Shown in pieces: positions 45,399-53,803 of a DNA stretch of 64,000 bases (position 1 is its first letter; each line of letters begins with the position of its first letter). The DNA lies in NCBI GenBank assembly GCA_963700375.1, contig CAVOXF010000003.1:186001-250000 (forward strand), written 5' to 3'. This DNA is from JAHEEL01 sp963700375 (GTDB lineage: Bacteria > Actinomycetota > Acidimicrobiia > Spongiisociales > UBA5794). The position numbers were made by a program, and so were the translations under genes. The notes under the pieces were generated by a model. The model saw only the letters and a program-made list of their open reading frames with translations. It made no database searches and was not told the DNA's origin.

Positions 45399-46298
45399 AT
45401 GACGATGCTGATACCGGACGCGCGCCGAGGTCTCCTCGGCGGCCTGGTCGACGACGCAACGCTGCTCGGCGATTCCGCCCCGGACGTTGGGAGCGCGGTC
45501 GCGGCATATCGAATGTTGCGTACCGGCACACACGGTTGGATGGTCGGCCGATTGGTCGTTCCGGCGTCTCTGCTCGAGGACCTCGCCGGCGTGCTCGTTC
45601 GAACGATGGCGGCCGGTGATTCGCCAATCCCGATCGCGGCGGTGTTCGACGACCACATCGCTTCGGATGCTTCGAAGGCGTCGGCGTTCCACGCGACGAT
45701 GGACCCGGCGGCGCGAATCGAAGTGGTCCGACTTGCCGCCGGGAACGAACGAAGCGCCGGCGCCGTGGTGGAAGCAGCGAGCGCAACGCGCGGGATCCAC
45801 CACGACGTGCTTCCGATGATGGCCTTGGCACTCACCGAGAACGCCGCCTCCATCGTTCGCGCCATCGGCGCGGCCAAGGAAGCGGTACTGCATTCCGTGG
45901 GTGCAGTCGTGGTACTCCCGACTGATACCACCGACGCCCCCTCCATCGCTTCGTCCATCCGCGTCTGCGTCGAAGCGATGGTTCCGCTCACCGTCCAAGC
46001 CGAGTGGTTCCCCGCGTCCACCCTGATCGATCGTTCGACCGGACACATCAGCGTCGGAGCGATGAACCTCCTCGCGGCGGTTCTTCAGGCCGATGCAACG
46101 GATGCGGATACGGCCTCGATTCTCTCGGACGATGAACCCGGAGTCCACACGATCGGCTTCGCCGGCCTTGCGCAGCACGGGACCACCATCCGGACCGGCC
46201 GCTCGACTGGCGCCGATCGGAGTCCCCTGATCTCGCTCGCGGCGCTCCAACCGGCCGCCACACTCGAGGCGCTCGGCGGTCTCGATCTCTCTGCGTGA
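45399..46298 (+). CDS. Conserved-looking hypothetical protein
   Basis: 299 residues, cytoplasmic, with an alternating helix/strand pattern. The ATG at 45399 follows GGGAGGG. Visible features include GTHGWMVGRLVVPASLLEDL, PIAAVFDDHIASDASKA and HSVGAVVVLPTDTTDAPS, which resemble a barrel-like alpha/beta fold, but no catalytic motif is obvious. It is monocistronic or linked to the MoaD-fusion gene 58 bases downstream. Family not recognised. Confidence 0.65.
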   Translation: MTMLIPDARRGLLGGLVDDATLLGDSAPDVGSAVAAYRMLRTGTHGWMVGRLVVPASLLEDLAGVLVRTMAAGDSPIPIAAVFDDHIASDASKASAFHATMDPAARIEVVRLAAGNERSAGAVVEAASATRGIHHDVLPMMALALTENAASIVRAIGAAKEAVLHSVGAVVVLPTDTTDAPSIASSIRVCVEAMVPLTVQAEWFPASTLIDRSTGHISVGAMNLLAAVLQADATDADTASILSDDEPGVHTIGFAGLAQHGTTIRTGRSTGADRSPLISLAALQPAATLEALGGLDLSA

Positions 46299-46356
46299 CC
46301 CCGATCGGCCCAAGCGGTCCTCGGCCGAAGCTCATACACGACTAGCCTATCCGCCG

Positions 46357-47358
46357 ATGCCAACGCTTCGATTGTTCGCACGCTTCAGAGAGATCGCCGG
46401 AACCGACGAGATGGTCGTCGACGAGGGCACGGTCGGGGAGATTCTCGATCGCGCAGCGGACGAATACGGTCCAGCATTCACCAACGGCCTGAGATCCGCA
46501 GGGGTGTGGGTCAACGGCAACCCCGCCGACCGCGACGCCGTCGTCGGGCCCGACGACGAGATGGCGATCATCCCGCCGGTCTCCGGAGGAACATACGCCG
46601 CCCCCACCACCCAGCGCTCCCTCACCCTCGACCCGGCCGAGGGCATCCTGTCGGTGATCGTGCTCGCCGCCTTGCTCGTATCAGCATGGGTGCCCTTGGA
46701 ATGGTTCGTCGTGGTCACGGTCGGCGCCGCACTCGCATGGCTCTGGGACCTCGCCGACACCGACGCGACACGGGCCGGATCCATCAACCTCTATGCCACC
46801 CTGTTCGCTCCCACGATCGCCGCAGCAGCCACCTACGCCTGGGGGTACGAGGGTTTCGCCGGCGGATTCGCCGCGGCCGTCGCCGTCACCATCTTCTGGC
46901 CAATCTTCCAGTCCAGGTGGAGAGGTGTCGAATCCATTGCGATGACGGCGTCGGTCTCGATGATCGCGGCGGCCGGAGCCGGCGCCCTCGTCATGCTCCG
47001 GATGATGTCCACATCGATTGCCCTGGCGTACCTGCTGATCGTGGCCCTGGCCATTGTCGTCGCAATGGTGACCGCGATCCGCGGCGGCCAGACGATCGAT
47101 CCGAATGTCGGCACGCTCATCGGGGCGCTCATCGCAGGTCTCCTGGCCGGAGTCCTCACCGGAGATATCGAAATCGCAACCGGACTCGTAGCCGCCGTCG
47201 CCGTAGCTACCGGTCTGATCGCCGGGAGGGTGCTCGGCTCGATGGTCCGAACGGGCACGATCGTGCACACGGTCAGACTGCCCGGGCAGCTCAGCCCAAT
47301 CGACGGACTCTGGCTTGCCGCGCCCTTGTTCTGGCTCGCTCTCGTCGCTCTTGGCTGA
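46357..47358 (+). CDS. MoaD-like ubiquitin fold fused to a multipass (CdsA-like) membrane domain
   Basis: 333 residues. Residues 1-78 are a complete MoaD-type beta-grasp domain: LRLFARFREIAGTDEMVVDE, VWVNGNPADRD, then AIIPPVSGG. In free MoaD the chain ends at that Gly-Gly, which is adenylated or thiocarboxylated. Here the chain continues with a linker and seven or eight hydrophobic helices. The last part, GRVLGSMVRTGTIVHTVRLP then QLSPIDGLWLAAPLFW, resembles the C-terminus of CdsA-type cytidylyltransferases, though the catalytic signature is not clear. Either processing releases a C-terminal GG, or this is a membrane-tethered sulfur-carrier-like domain. Confidence 0.7.
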   Translation: MPTLRLFARFREIAGTDEMVVDEGTVGEILDRAADEYGPAFTNGLRSAGVWVNGNPADRDAVVGPDDEMAIIPPVSGGTYAAPTTQRSLTLDPAEGILSVIVLAALLVSAWVPLEWFVVVTVGAALAWLWDLADTDATRAGSINLYATLFAPTIAAAATYAWGYEGFAGGFAAAVAVTIFWPIFQSRWRGVESIAMTASVSMIAAAGAGALVMLRMMSTSIALAYLLIVALAIVVAMVTAIRGGQTIDPNVGTLIGALIAGLLAGVLTGDIEIATGLVAAVAVATGLIAGRVLGSMVRTGTIVHTVRLPGQLSPIDGLWLAAPLFWLALVALG

Positions 47359-47405
47359 TCGAGGGACTGTTCGTTCCCGGAACCCTCCACTAGCCTGACA
47401 TCTCT

Positions 47406-48551
47406 ATGTCAATGCATCGCGGCTATCGCGGCTTGATTCTCCTCCTTATCGTCGCCCTCCTAGCGGTCGTCCCCGTCGGCGCGTCCGCCCAGACCGAACG
47501 CGATGTCGAGCGGGCCCAAGACCAGGTCGAGCGGGCCGGAGACGCGACTTCTGCCGCCTACCAGAAGTGGAAGGCTGCGCAAGACGAACTCGAAGCCGCT
47601 CTCCTCGAACTCGAACAAGTCACCAGCCAGCTCGACAACTTGATCTACACGATCGGCCTGCTCGAGAGCAAGATCTCCACCTACGAGGACGAAGTCGACG
47701 GACTCAAGGCGACGGCCCAGGATCTCGTTCTTGAGGCCTACACGTCGGGAGGTCGCGGGCTCGTCACGGCGGCATTCGAAGCCGGGTCGATCCAGGACCT
47801 CCTCACGTCCCAGCAGCTGATGGACCGAGCCGCGAGCCGCGACATCGCCGACCTCGATCGGTTGCAGGCCGTATCGAGGGAGATGGATCGCCTCAAGCTC
47901 GAATTGATCGACAACAAGGCCGAGGTCGAGATTCTCGAAGCGAAGGCTGCCGAACTCGTTGATCGCCAGGCTTCGCTCTCCGAACAGGCGAAGCAGACCT
48001 ACAGCGAAGCGTCCGCCGCCGAGCAGCGTGCGATCGACAACCTCGCAAAGGAGCGCCATGAGCTCCAGGCGGCCATCGCCCTCAAGAAGGCCCGGGATGT
48101 CGCCGCCGCGAACAACAAGCCCGGAACCGCTGCGGGTCTCCCGCCGGCGGCAACTCCGGGCTTCCAATGCCCGGTTCAGGGCGGAGCATCGTTCATCGAC
48201 TCGTGGGGCTTCCCGAGGTCGGGCGGTCGGCGTCACAAGGGTGTCGACATGTTCAATTCTCGCAATACCCCACTCGTCGCGGTAGTCGACGGCAGGGTCA
48301 AGTTCTCGTCGAACAGCCTCGGTGGGCTCTCGACACATCTCTATGCAGGTGGCACGACCTACTACTACACCCACCTCGAGAGCCATCCGACCAACATTTC
48401 CTCCGGGCAGAACGTGGCGGCGGGGACGGTCATCGGCTACCTCGGCAACAGCGGGAACGCCCGGTACACCTCACCGCATCTGCACTTCGAGATCCGGCCG
48501 GGCAACACCGCGATCAATCCCTATCCGACCGTCCGCCACTACTGTCCCTGA
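47406..48551 (+). CDS. Coiled-coil M23 peptidase (murein hydrolase activator-like)
   Basis: Exported 381-residue protein. A signal peptide (LILLLIVALLAVVPVGASAQ) is followed by a long coiled coil (about residues 30-235), with an alpha-helical heptad pattern, and then a LytM/M23 domain. The metal motifs are HKGVDMF (HxxxD), THLESH and the HLHFE motif, all retained, so it is likely an active endopeptidase and not a degenerate activator such as EnvC. The layout resembles EnvC/RipA-like or FtsX-partner enzymes acting on peptidoglycan at division. The following gene begins 28 bases downstream. Confidence 0.88.
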   Translation: MSMHRGYRGLILLLIVALLAVVPVGASAQTERDVERAQDQVERAGDATSAAYQKWKAAQDELEAALLELEQVTSQLDNLIYTIGLLESKISTYEDEVDGLKATAQDLVLEAYTSGGRGLVTAAFEAGSIQDLLTSQQLMDRAASRDIADLDRLQAVSREMDRLKLELIDNKAEVEILEAKAAELVDRQASLSEQAKQTYSEASAAEQRAIDNLAKERHELQAAIALKKARDVAAANNKPGTAAGLPPAATPGFQCPVQGGASFIDSWGFPRSGGRRHKGVDMFNSRNTPLVAVVDGRVKFSSNSLGGLSTHLYAGGTTYYYTHLESHPTNISSGQNVAAGTVIGYLGNSGNARYTSPHLHFEIRPGNTAINPYPTVRHYCP

Positions 48552-48579
48552 AGCGAAACACATACTTGGAGCCGCACAC

Positions 48580-49122
48580 GTGGAACGTCGCAGGAGACGC
48601 ATCGACCTGATTTCCGATCCGGCGTACGTCGAGGATCTCGAATCGCTTCCGATGGACGAGTTGAGAAAACGCAGGATCATCCTCGACGACCTCGACACGG
48701 AGTTCTCGTTCTACCGCAGAATGCTCCACGGCCGCATGGACCTGCTCTCGTTCGAGATGCGGCGCCGTTCCGGCGAGGAGACACGCTCCCTGATCGAAGC
48801 GCTGCCGCAGATTCTCGCCGACGGTATCGACGGGCCGAGCCGCCACACGATCCCCAGAGACCTCCCTCTCACCCTTCCGGATCTCAGCGGCGACGGCAAT
48901 CGATCCATCGATCGGGTCCTTGGCGACGACTTCCTCACACACCTCCCGAGCCTCGACGACGACGAACTCGAGGAGATCCAGACCGCACTCACCGAGGCGG
49001 AGCGAGAAGTCTCGACCCAGCGCCGTGCCGTCTACGACGTACACGATCAGATCAGCGCGGAAATCACCCGGCGATATCGCGACGGCCTCGCCGACGCGGC
49101 CGACCTTCTCGACGGGCAGTAG
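48580..49122 (+). CDS. RsiG/AmfC-like c-di-GMP-binding anti-sigma factor homolog
   Basis: 180 residues, mainly two long helices. The known RsiG signature E(X)3S(X)2R(X)3Q(X)3D occurs twice with conserved spacing: D39-S43-R46-H50-D54 in TEFSFYRRMLHGRMD and E141-S145-R148-Y152-D156 in EREVSTQRRAVYDVHD. In both copies the Q is changed (H or Y). In Streptomyces, RsiG sequesters the sigma factor WhiG when bound to c-di-GMP. The GTG at 48580 is the best in-frame start (a longer frame overlaps the peptidase gene). No sigma factor or cyclase gene is in the window, so the partner is unknown. Annotated relatives are often called aerial mycelium formation protein. Confidence 0.75.
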   Translation: MERRRRRIDLISDPAYVEDLESLPMDELRKRRIILDDLDTEFSFYRRMLHGRMDLLSFEMRRRSGEETRSLIEALPQILADGIDGPSRHTIPRDLPLTLPDLSGDGNRSIDRVLGDDFLTHLPSLDDDELEEIQTALTEAEREVSTQRRAVYDVHDQISAEITRRYRDGLADAADLLDGQ

Positions 49123-49127
49123 CCGTC

Positions 49128-50054
49128 TTGCAGTTCCTGACCGTCCGCACCGGGCTGACAGAGTCGATCCACGATGTGGCGGTCTGCGCCGTCGATGCGA
49201 AAGGCAACGAGCTCTACCGCTCAGGCGATCCCGACCGGCCCCTGTTCTACCGATCGGCCGTCAAGCCTCTGCAGGCCACCGTTGCGCTCGAAGCGGGGGT
49301 CGAACTGCCACCGGAGCACGTCGCGGTGGCCAGCTCGAGCCACAGCGGGTGGCCGGTCCACATCGCAATCATTCGGTCGATGCTCGCCGGCGTCGGTCTC
49401 GACGAGGGAGCCCTCCGGTGTCCCGCCGTCTGGCCGCTCTCGCAAGGTGCGCGAGACCTCCAGCTTGGGCGCGGGATCCGCGCGCCCAAGCGCATATTCC
49501 ACAACTGCTCGGGCAAGCACGCCGCGATGCTGGCCGCGTGTGTCACACAGGGCTGGCCGACCGAGTCGTATCTCGAACCCGATCACCCGCTGCAGCGCCG
49601 CATCATCGATCTGGTTGCCGAGGTCACGGGCATCAGCCCGGAGCCCGTGGGCGTTGACGGCTGCGGCGCACCGACGCTGCGCGGATCCGTTCGCGGGCTT
49701 GCAACCGCGTTCGCTCAATTGAGCTCTGCGAGCCGGTTCGAACGAGCGACCGATGCCATCTCTCGGTTCCCGGCGCTGGTCGCCGACAGTGCCAGGCCCG
49801 ACGGTCACCTCGCCAGGTGGTGGGGAGGGCCGGTCAAGGTCGGAGCGGAGGGTCAGATCGGTATCGGCCGCCACGGCGTCGGAATCGCAACCAAGGCCAG
49901 AGCGGGTGGGAGCGACGTTGCAGTAGCTGCGGTGATCGCAGCTGCGCACGATCTCGGCCTCCTCCCGGAAGCGATGCGAGTAGGGCTTGCATCAGAGGTG
50001 GCACCCCCGGTTCTCGGCGGCGGGGTTCCCGTCGGCGCCCTCACCGGGGAGTAG
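49128..50054 (+). CDS. L-asparaginase II family protein
   Basis: 308 residues of the thermolabile asparaginase (asparaginase II, Rhizobium type) family. Recognisable segments are LFYRSAVKPLQATVALEAGV, VAVASSSHSGWPVHI, FHNCSGKHAAMLAACV, VGVDGCGAPTL and GIGRHGVGIATKARAGG. The substrate is presumed to be L-asparagine. The start is TTG 49128, five bases after the preceding stop; no clear ribosome binding site is seen and a later start cannot be excluded. Confidence 0.85.
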   Translation: MQFLTVRTGLTESIHDVAVCAVDAKGNELYRSGDPDRPLFYRSAVKPLQATVALEAGVELPPEHVAVASSSHSGWPVHIAIIRSMLAGVGLDEGALRCPAVWPLSQGARDLQLGRGIRAPKRIFHNCSGKHAAMLAACVTQGWPTESYLEPDHPLQRRIIDLVAEVTGISPEPVGVDGCGAPTLRGSVRGLATAFAQLSSASRFERATDAISRFPALVADSARPDGHLARWWGGPVKVGAEGQIGIGRHGVGIATKARAGGSDVAVAAVIAAAHDLGLLPEAMRVGLASEVAPPVLGGGVPVGALTGE

Positions 50055-50057
50055 ACG

Positions 50058-50972
50058 GTGACCTCCGATCTCGTCCCTTCATGGAACGACCGTGCCCGCA
50101 CGCTGCCGTCGACGGCACCGTTCACCGGCCCGTTCCCCCTCGCCCCGTTTCTCGAGGCTTGGGCATCTCACGCCGCAGCGCCGGGAACAGAGACGCTCGT
50201 TGTGTCCTCGCCCGACGGCGCCCTGCCGATCTGGGTCGACGGCCGAACGGTGCGATTCCAGGGCGATCCCGATCTCACGGATTACCACTCGCCGCTCGGA
50301 GACTCGATCGACGCATGCATGGTGCAGATCGCTCGGCGATACGCCGGCTACCGGTTCTCGTTCGACAGCCTCCCGGCGGAGGCGCTGGGACCGCTCGTCC
50401 ATTCACTCGAGGGTCTCTCGGCATCAGCTGCCACCCGCGAACACTCGGCGACCCTGGCTCTCGATCTGCCGACCGACTACGAGGCCTGGCTTGCGATGCT
50501 GTCGAAGAAGCATCGACACGAGGTCCGTCGGAAGCAGCGTCGGTTCGAGAAGCTCGTGGGAGAGGCCGCCTATCAGCGCCGGCGCGATCCGGAAGCGTTC
50601 GGCGCCTTCGTCGACATGCATCGGAGGGCCGACGGTGACAAGGGTGCGTTCATGTCCGAACGGGTGGAGCGCTTCTTTCTCGCACTGCTCACCGAAGCCG
50701 GGGCCTCAATCGATGTGCTGAGCGTCGCCGGCCGCCCTGTTGCCGCCGCGTTCGGATTTGCCGACCGCCGGGGGTACTACCTCTACAACTCGGCGTACGA
50801 GCCTGAACTCGTCGGCGCCGCTCCCGGGATCGTGCTCCTCTCTGCGATGATCGAACGGTCGATCTCCGACGGCGTATCGCGGTTCGACTTCCTCAAGGGC
50901 GACGAGCGCTACAAGTACCACCTCGGTGGCGTCGAGCGTCCTCTTTGGGTCGTCGAGGGAGTATTCGCGTGA
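50058..50972 (+). CDS. GNAT-type acyltransferase (CelD/FemAB-like)
   Basis: 304 residues in the Acetyltransf_6/CelD-like family, which groups GNAT folds related to FemAB aminoacyltransferases. Seen: a central basic helix KKHRHEVRRKQRRFEKL, the GNAT-like core DVLSVAGRPVAAAFGFAD with RGYYLYNSAYEPELV, and the C-terminal SRFDFLKGDERYKYHLGG. In other bacteria such enzymes modify polysaccharides or envelope precursors. It starts at GTG 50058, and the stop overlaps the glycosyltransferase start (GTGA), which supports a joint role in cell-surface or thiol metabolite chemistry. The acceptor is unknown. Confidence 0.8.
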   Translation: MTSDLVPSWNDRARTLPSTAPFTGPFPLAPFLEAWASHAAAPGTETLVVSSPDGALPIWVDGRTVRFQGDPDLTDYHSPLGDSIDACMVQIARRYAGYRFSFDSLPAEALGPLVHSLEGLSASAATREHSATLALDLPTDYEAWLAMLSKKHRHEVRRKQRRFEKLVGEAAYQRRRDPEAFGAFVDMHRRADGDKGAFMSERVERFFLALLTEAGASIDVLSVAGRPVAAAFGFADRRGYYLYNSAYEPELVGAAPGIVLLSAMIERSISDGVSRFDFLKGDERYKYHLGGVERPLWVVEGVFA

Positions 50973-52195
50973 TCAAGCGGGTGGCCTACCTCGCCATGCA
51001 CACGTCGCCGCTCCTGCAACCGGGCGTTGGCAACGCCGGCGGCATGAACGTCTACGTCAATGAACTCGCATGCACCATGGCGTCCCGCGGAATCGAGGCG
51101 GTCGTGTTCACCCGCCGCAACGCTCCCGAGCAGCCCGCTTCGGTCGAGGTCCGGGAGGGCTACCGGGTCGTTCACATCGACGCAGGACCGCCGAAGCCGC
51201 TCTCGATCGAGCAACTCGTTCCGTACGTGGCCGAGTTCGGGGAAGGTGTCGTTGCGGCGACTGCCAACGGAGGCTTCGACGTCGTTCACTCGCACTACTG
51301 GCTGTCAGGTTGGGCGGGGGTCCTGGTCAAGGAGGCGCATGGACTCCCCCTCGCAAACTCGTTCCACACGCTGGGGAGGGTCAAGGACGCAGCCCGCCGT
51401 GAAGACGAATCGCCGTCCAGTTCTGCGAGGTTGCGAGCCGAGGAAGGAGTCATCGCTCTCTCCGACTGTGTGCTGGCGTCAACACCGTATGAGTTCGACG
51501 ACCTCATCGATCACTACCGGGCGAGCCCCGAACGCCTGTGTGTCTCGGAACCCGGCATCGACCACACGCTGTTCAATCCGGGCGACCGTGACGAAGCCAG
51601 GCGACGGATCGGAGTCGGCGCCGAGCCGCTCATCCTGTTCGTCGGGAGGATCCAGGCCCACAAGGGAATCGATATCGCCATCGAGATGCTGGCGCACCTC
51701 CCGGAGACCGTGGCCATCGGGCAGGGACCTCCGCGGCTGATGATCGTCGGGGGACCGAGCGGCACCAACGGCTCACGCGAGGTCGATCGCCTGCGGGAGC
51801 AGGCACGCGCCGTTGGGGTCGCCGAGCGTGTCTCGTTCGTCGATCCGCAACCGCACGACACGCTCGTGCAGTACTACCGGGCGGCGGACATGCTGGTGAT
51901 GCCGTCCCGCTCCGAGTCATTCGGACTGGTCGCAGCCGAGGCACAGGCTTCGGGACTCCCCGTCGTCGCGAGTCGCGTCGGGGGTCTTCCCTACGTCGTC
52001 GGCTCATCGATCTCCGGACTGCTCATCAACAAGCATGACCCGCTCTCCTTCGCCGCGGCGGCGACCGCGATTCTCGACCACCCCGACTTCCGTGACCACC
52101 TCTCCCGCGGCGCTCTCGACTATGCCCAACGCTTTTCATGGGCGGCCACTGCAGATCGCCTCATCGACCTCTACAACGGCATTGCCGCGTCGTGA
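50969..52195 (+). CDS. mshA: MshA-like glycosyltransferase (D-inositol-3-phosphate GlcNAc transferase family)
   Basis: GT4-family glycosyltransferase of 408 residues. The N-terminal domain has GVGNAGGMNVYVNELA and VVHSHYWLSGWAGVLVKEA, and the C-terminal domain has LFVGRIQAHKGIDIAIEMLA and the donor-binding motif MPSRSESFGLVAAEAQASG. These match MshA, which starts mycothiol biosynthesis in Actinomycetota by transferring GlcNAc to inositol-3-phosphate. The GTG at 50969 overlaps the acyltransferase stop. The other msh genes are not present in the window, so specificity is inferred from similarity; related sucrose-phosphate-synthase-like enzymes are the alternative. Confidence 0.8.
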   Translation: MIKRVAYLAMHTSPLLQPGVGNAGGMNVYVNELACTMASRGIEAVVFTRRNAPEQPASVEVREGYRVVHIDAGPPKPLSIEQLVPYVAEFGEGVVAATANGGFDVVHSHYWLSGWAGVLVKEAHGLPLANSFHTLGRVKDAARREDESPSSSARLRAEEGVIALSDCVLASTPYEFDDLIDHYRASPERLCVSEPGIDHTLFNPGDRDEARRRIGVGAEPLILFVGRIQAHKGIDIAIEMLAHLPETVAIGQGPPRLMIVGGPSGTNGSREVDRLREQARAVGVAERVSFVDPQPHDTLVQYYRAADMLVMPSRSESFGLVAAEAQASGLPVVASRVGGLPYVVGSSISGLLINKHDPLSFAAAATAILDHPDFRDHLSRGALDYAQRFSWAATADRLIDLYNGIAAS

Positions 52196-52533
52196 CGGAA
52201 GCGCGAAACATCTCGTTCAGAAACTTGTCCATACCGCGTTGTGCACAAGCGCCTGTGGATAGCTGTGGATTTGTGGAGAAGTCGCCAGACGTTGGTCAGT
52301 TGTGCCAAAGAGGCACCACATGCGTGTCTCAAGAGCGCGGAAACATCCGCTGAAGGCGCGTTTCGAGGGCTTGAAGCCGGTTTGCGGTATCCGTAGGGTC
52401 GACTATGGATGGTCCAAGGTGCCGGAGCAGTCAGCCCTCGTTCGGGGAAGTGCGGGGAACGTCTGCAAGGGTTCCTTGGACCATTCGACAATGGGTCTTC
52501 GGACCGCCGTCCGGCAGCCGGGGCCGGGACCGT
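52196..52533. other. Intergenic region with DnaA-box-like cluster and palindrome
   Basis: This 338-base spacer has no gene. At 52239-52248 there is a ten-base palindrome TTGTGCACAA. Next to it are TGTGGATAG (52254-52262), TGTGGATTT (52264-52272) and TGTGGAGAA (52272-52280), each one to three bases from the DnaA box TGTGGATAA, and TTGTCCATA (52225-52233) resembles the opposite orientation. Sequence from 52281 to 52533 is unremarkable. It could be a DnaA-regulated site or a titration cluster; oriC is unlikely because no dnaA, dnaN, rpmH or gidB lies nearby. Confidence 0.5.
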
Positions 52534-53418
52534 CTAGATCCCGAAGATCAACTGGCGGAGACGCACATCCTGGGTGGTGAAGGTCTCGAGGTCAACCCGG
52601 AGCGATCCAAGCCGAAGCCCGCGCATCTCTTCACCGAGATGGGTCGCGACCCGCAGCACGCCGCCTGTGGATTCCACGACTCCCAGGCCGAGGCATCGAC
52701 CCTCATCGTCCTGCACTCCGACGAGCATGCCGTTGAGACGGTCGAGATCGAATTCCTCGGGGAGTGTCGGGGCGAATACCGTTGTCTGTACCCGCCACCT
52801 GGGCAGCGGCGAGGCAAGCGCCCTGCCAAAGGCGTCTGACTGGCGCGTTTGCCGCTCCGTGGGGGAAGGAGGCGTCGCATCGTTTGGCGGTTCGGCCGTC
52901 GTGATCTTCGCCGAGAAGAACCGCCGGAGCATGCCGATGATCGGTTCGAGTTCCTCCCCGCGTTGCAGGGCGATACCAAGGTCAGGTTTGGTCAATTCCC
53001 AGAGGTGGTACTTGAGGGTCTGGCCGACGACGCCGCCGACGACGCTCGTCGTGTCGACGATGACGACATCGGCCTGAGATCGGCCCGCCTCGACGAGGCT
53101 GGCAACCGCGACGACATGCGGCAGGACCACACCCTGGGGCGACGTCGATCCGACGAAGCGCATCTCAGCGGGCGGCGTATCGGGATCGAGATCTGCCGGG
53201 GACTTCACGTACTTGAGGCCGACGCAACCGGGCGGTCCGGCAATCGTCGATGCGACGTCTCCGTCGACGAAGGCGACCGAGAGTCCAGCATCGAGAGCGT
53301 CGAGGATGAGAAGCTTGGCGAGGGTCGTCTTGCCGGTCTCCGCCGCCCCGATGAGCATGACGACGCCGGTAACGCCGACCATACGATCACGCAGCGAGCC
53401 ATAGACCCGACCCCGCAC
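52534..53418 (-). CDS. Clp1/Grc3-like P-loop protein (polynucleotide 5'-kinase family)
   Basis: 294 residues. Walker A is IGAAETGKTTLAKLL, then FVDGDVASTIAGPPGCVGLKY, with the strand/lid pattern of the Clp1/Nol9/Grc3 family (GD...QSTIGPPG-like motif), and DVVIVDTTSVVGGVVG as the Walker B region. The C-terminal 100 residues are separate and contain LGLGVVESTGGVLRVATHL, like the C-terminal domain of Grc3 and Clp1 proteins. In eukaryotes and archaea these phosphorylate RNA or DNA 5'-hydroxyl ends. The GTG at 53418 follows GGGAGGTG. The biological role in bacteria is not established. Confidence 0.75.
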   Translation of the reverse strand: MRGRVYGSLRDRMVGVTGVVMLIGAAETGKTTLAKLLILDALDAGLSVAFVDGDVASTIAGPPGCVGLKYVKSPADLDPDTPPAEMRFVGSTSPQGVVLPHVVAVASLVEAGRSQADVVIVDTTSVVGGVVGQTLKYHLWELTKPDLGIALQRGEELEPIIGMLRRFFSAKITTAEPPNDATPPSPTERQTRQSDAFGRALASPLPRWRVQTTVFAPTLPEEFDLDRLNGMLVGVQDDEGRCLGLGVVESTGGVLRVATHLGEEMRGLRLGSLRVDLETFTTQDVRLRQLIFGI

Positions 53419-53803
53419 CGCACACCTCCCTTGTGTCGACGGTCACATTGTAGGAACGAGGCCCTGGGTAGCTGCGTGCTCCGGGTGGTGGGTCCGACCG
53501 AGAAGCAGAGTCGGCGCGTTGCCGGGCGCTCGCCGCCCACTTCCCGATGCAGCGACGAAGACGTGGACGCTTTCCAGCAGGAGCGTTGGAGTGGCCATGT
53601 GGAATCACAGGCGGCAGGTGTGGCGTGAGGGTGAGGCGGTTGCGGAACACCACATCCAGGACTGACTGAAAGGTCCACTGGCCCTAGCGAGAGCCGGACC
53701 GTTCCACTAGTTCGTGCCTAGAACGGCCGTACGAGCAGGAGAGGCCGGATTCGTCTGTGCTGAGACCATCGACGGCAAAGTGGTTCAGCGAGGGAGCGGT
53801 TCG
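53419..53803. other. Intergenic region between Clp1-like and repeat-protein genes
   Basis: 385 bases separate two divergent genes, so both promoters must lie here. The frame of the rightward repeat protein is open from 53714, but a ribosome binding site (AGGGAG at 53791-53796) precedes the ATG at 53804, and that start is preferred. I found no RNA gene or distinctive repeat. Confidence 0.4.

Noticed and set aside
52196..52533. Chromosome origin oriC
   Set aside because: Although DnaA-box-like sequences are present, there is no dnaA, dnaN, rpmH, gidB or parAB nearby, and no clear AT-rich unwinding element.
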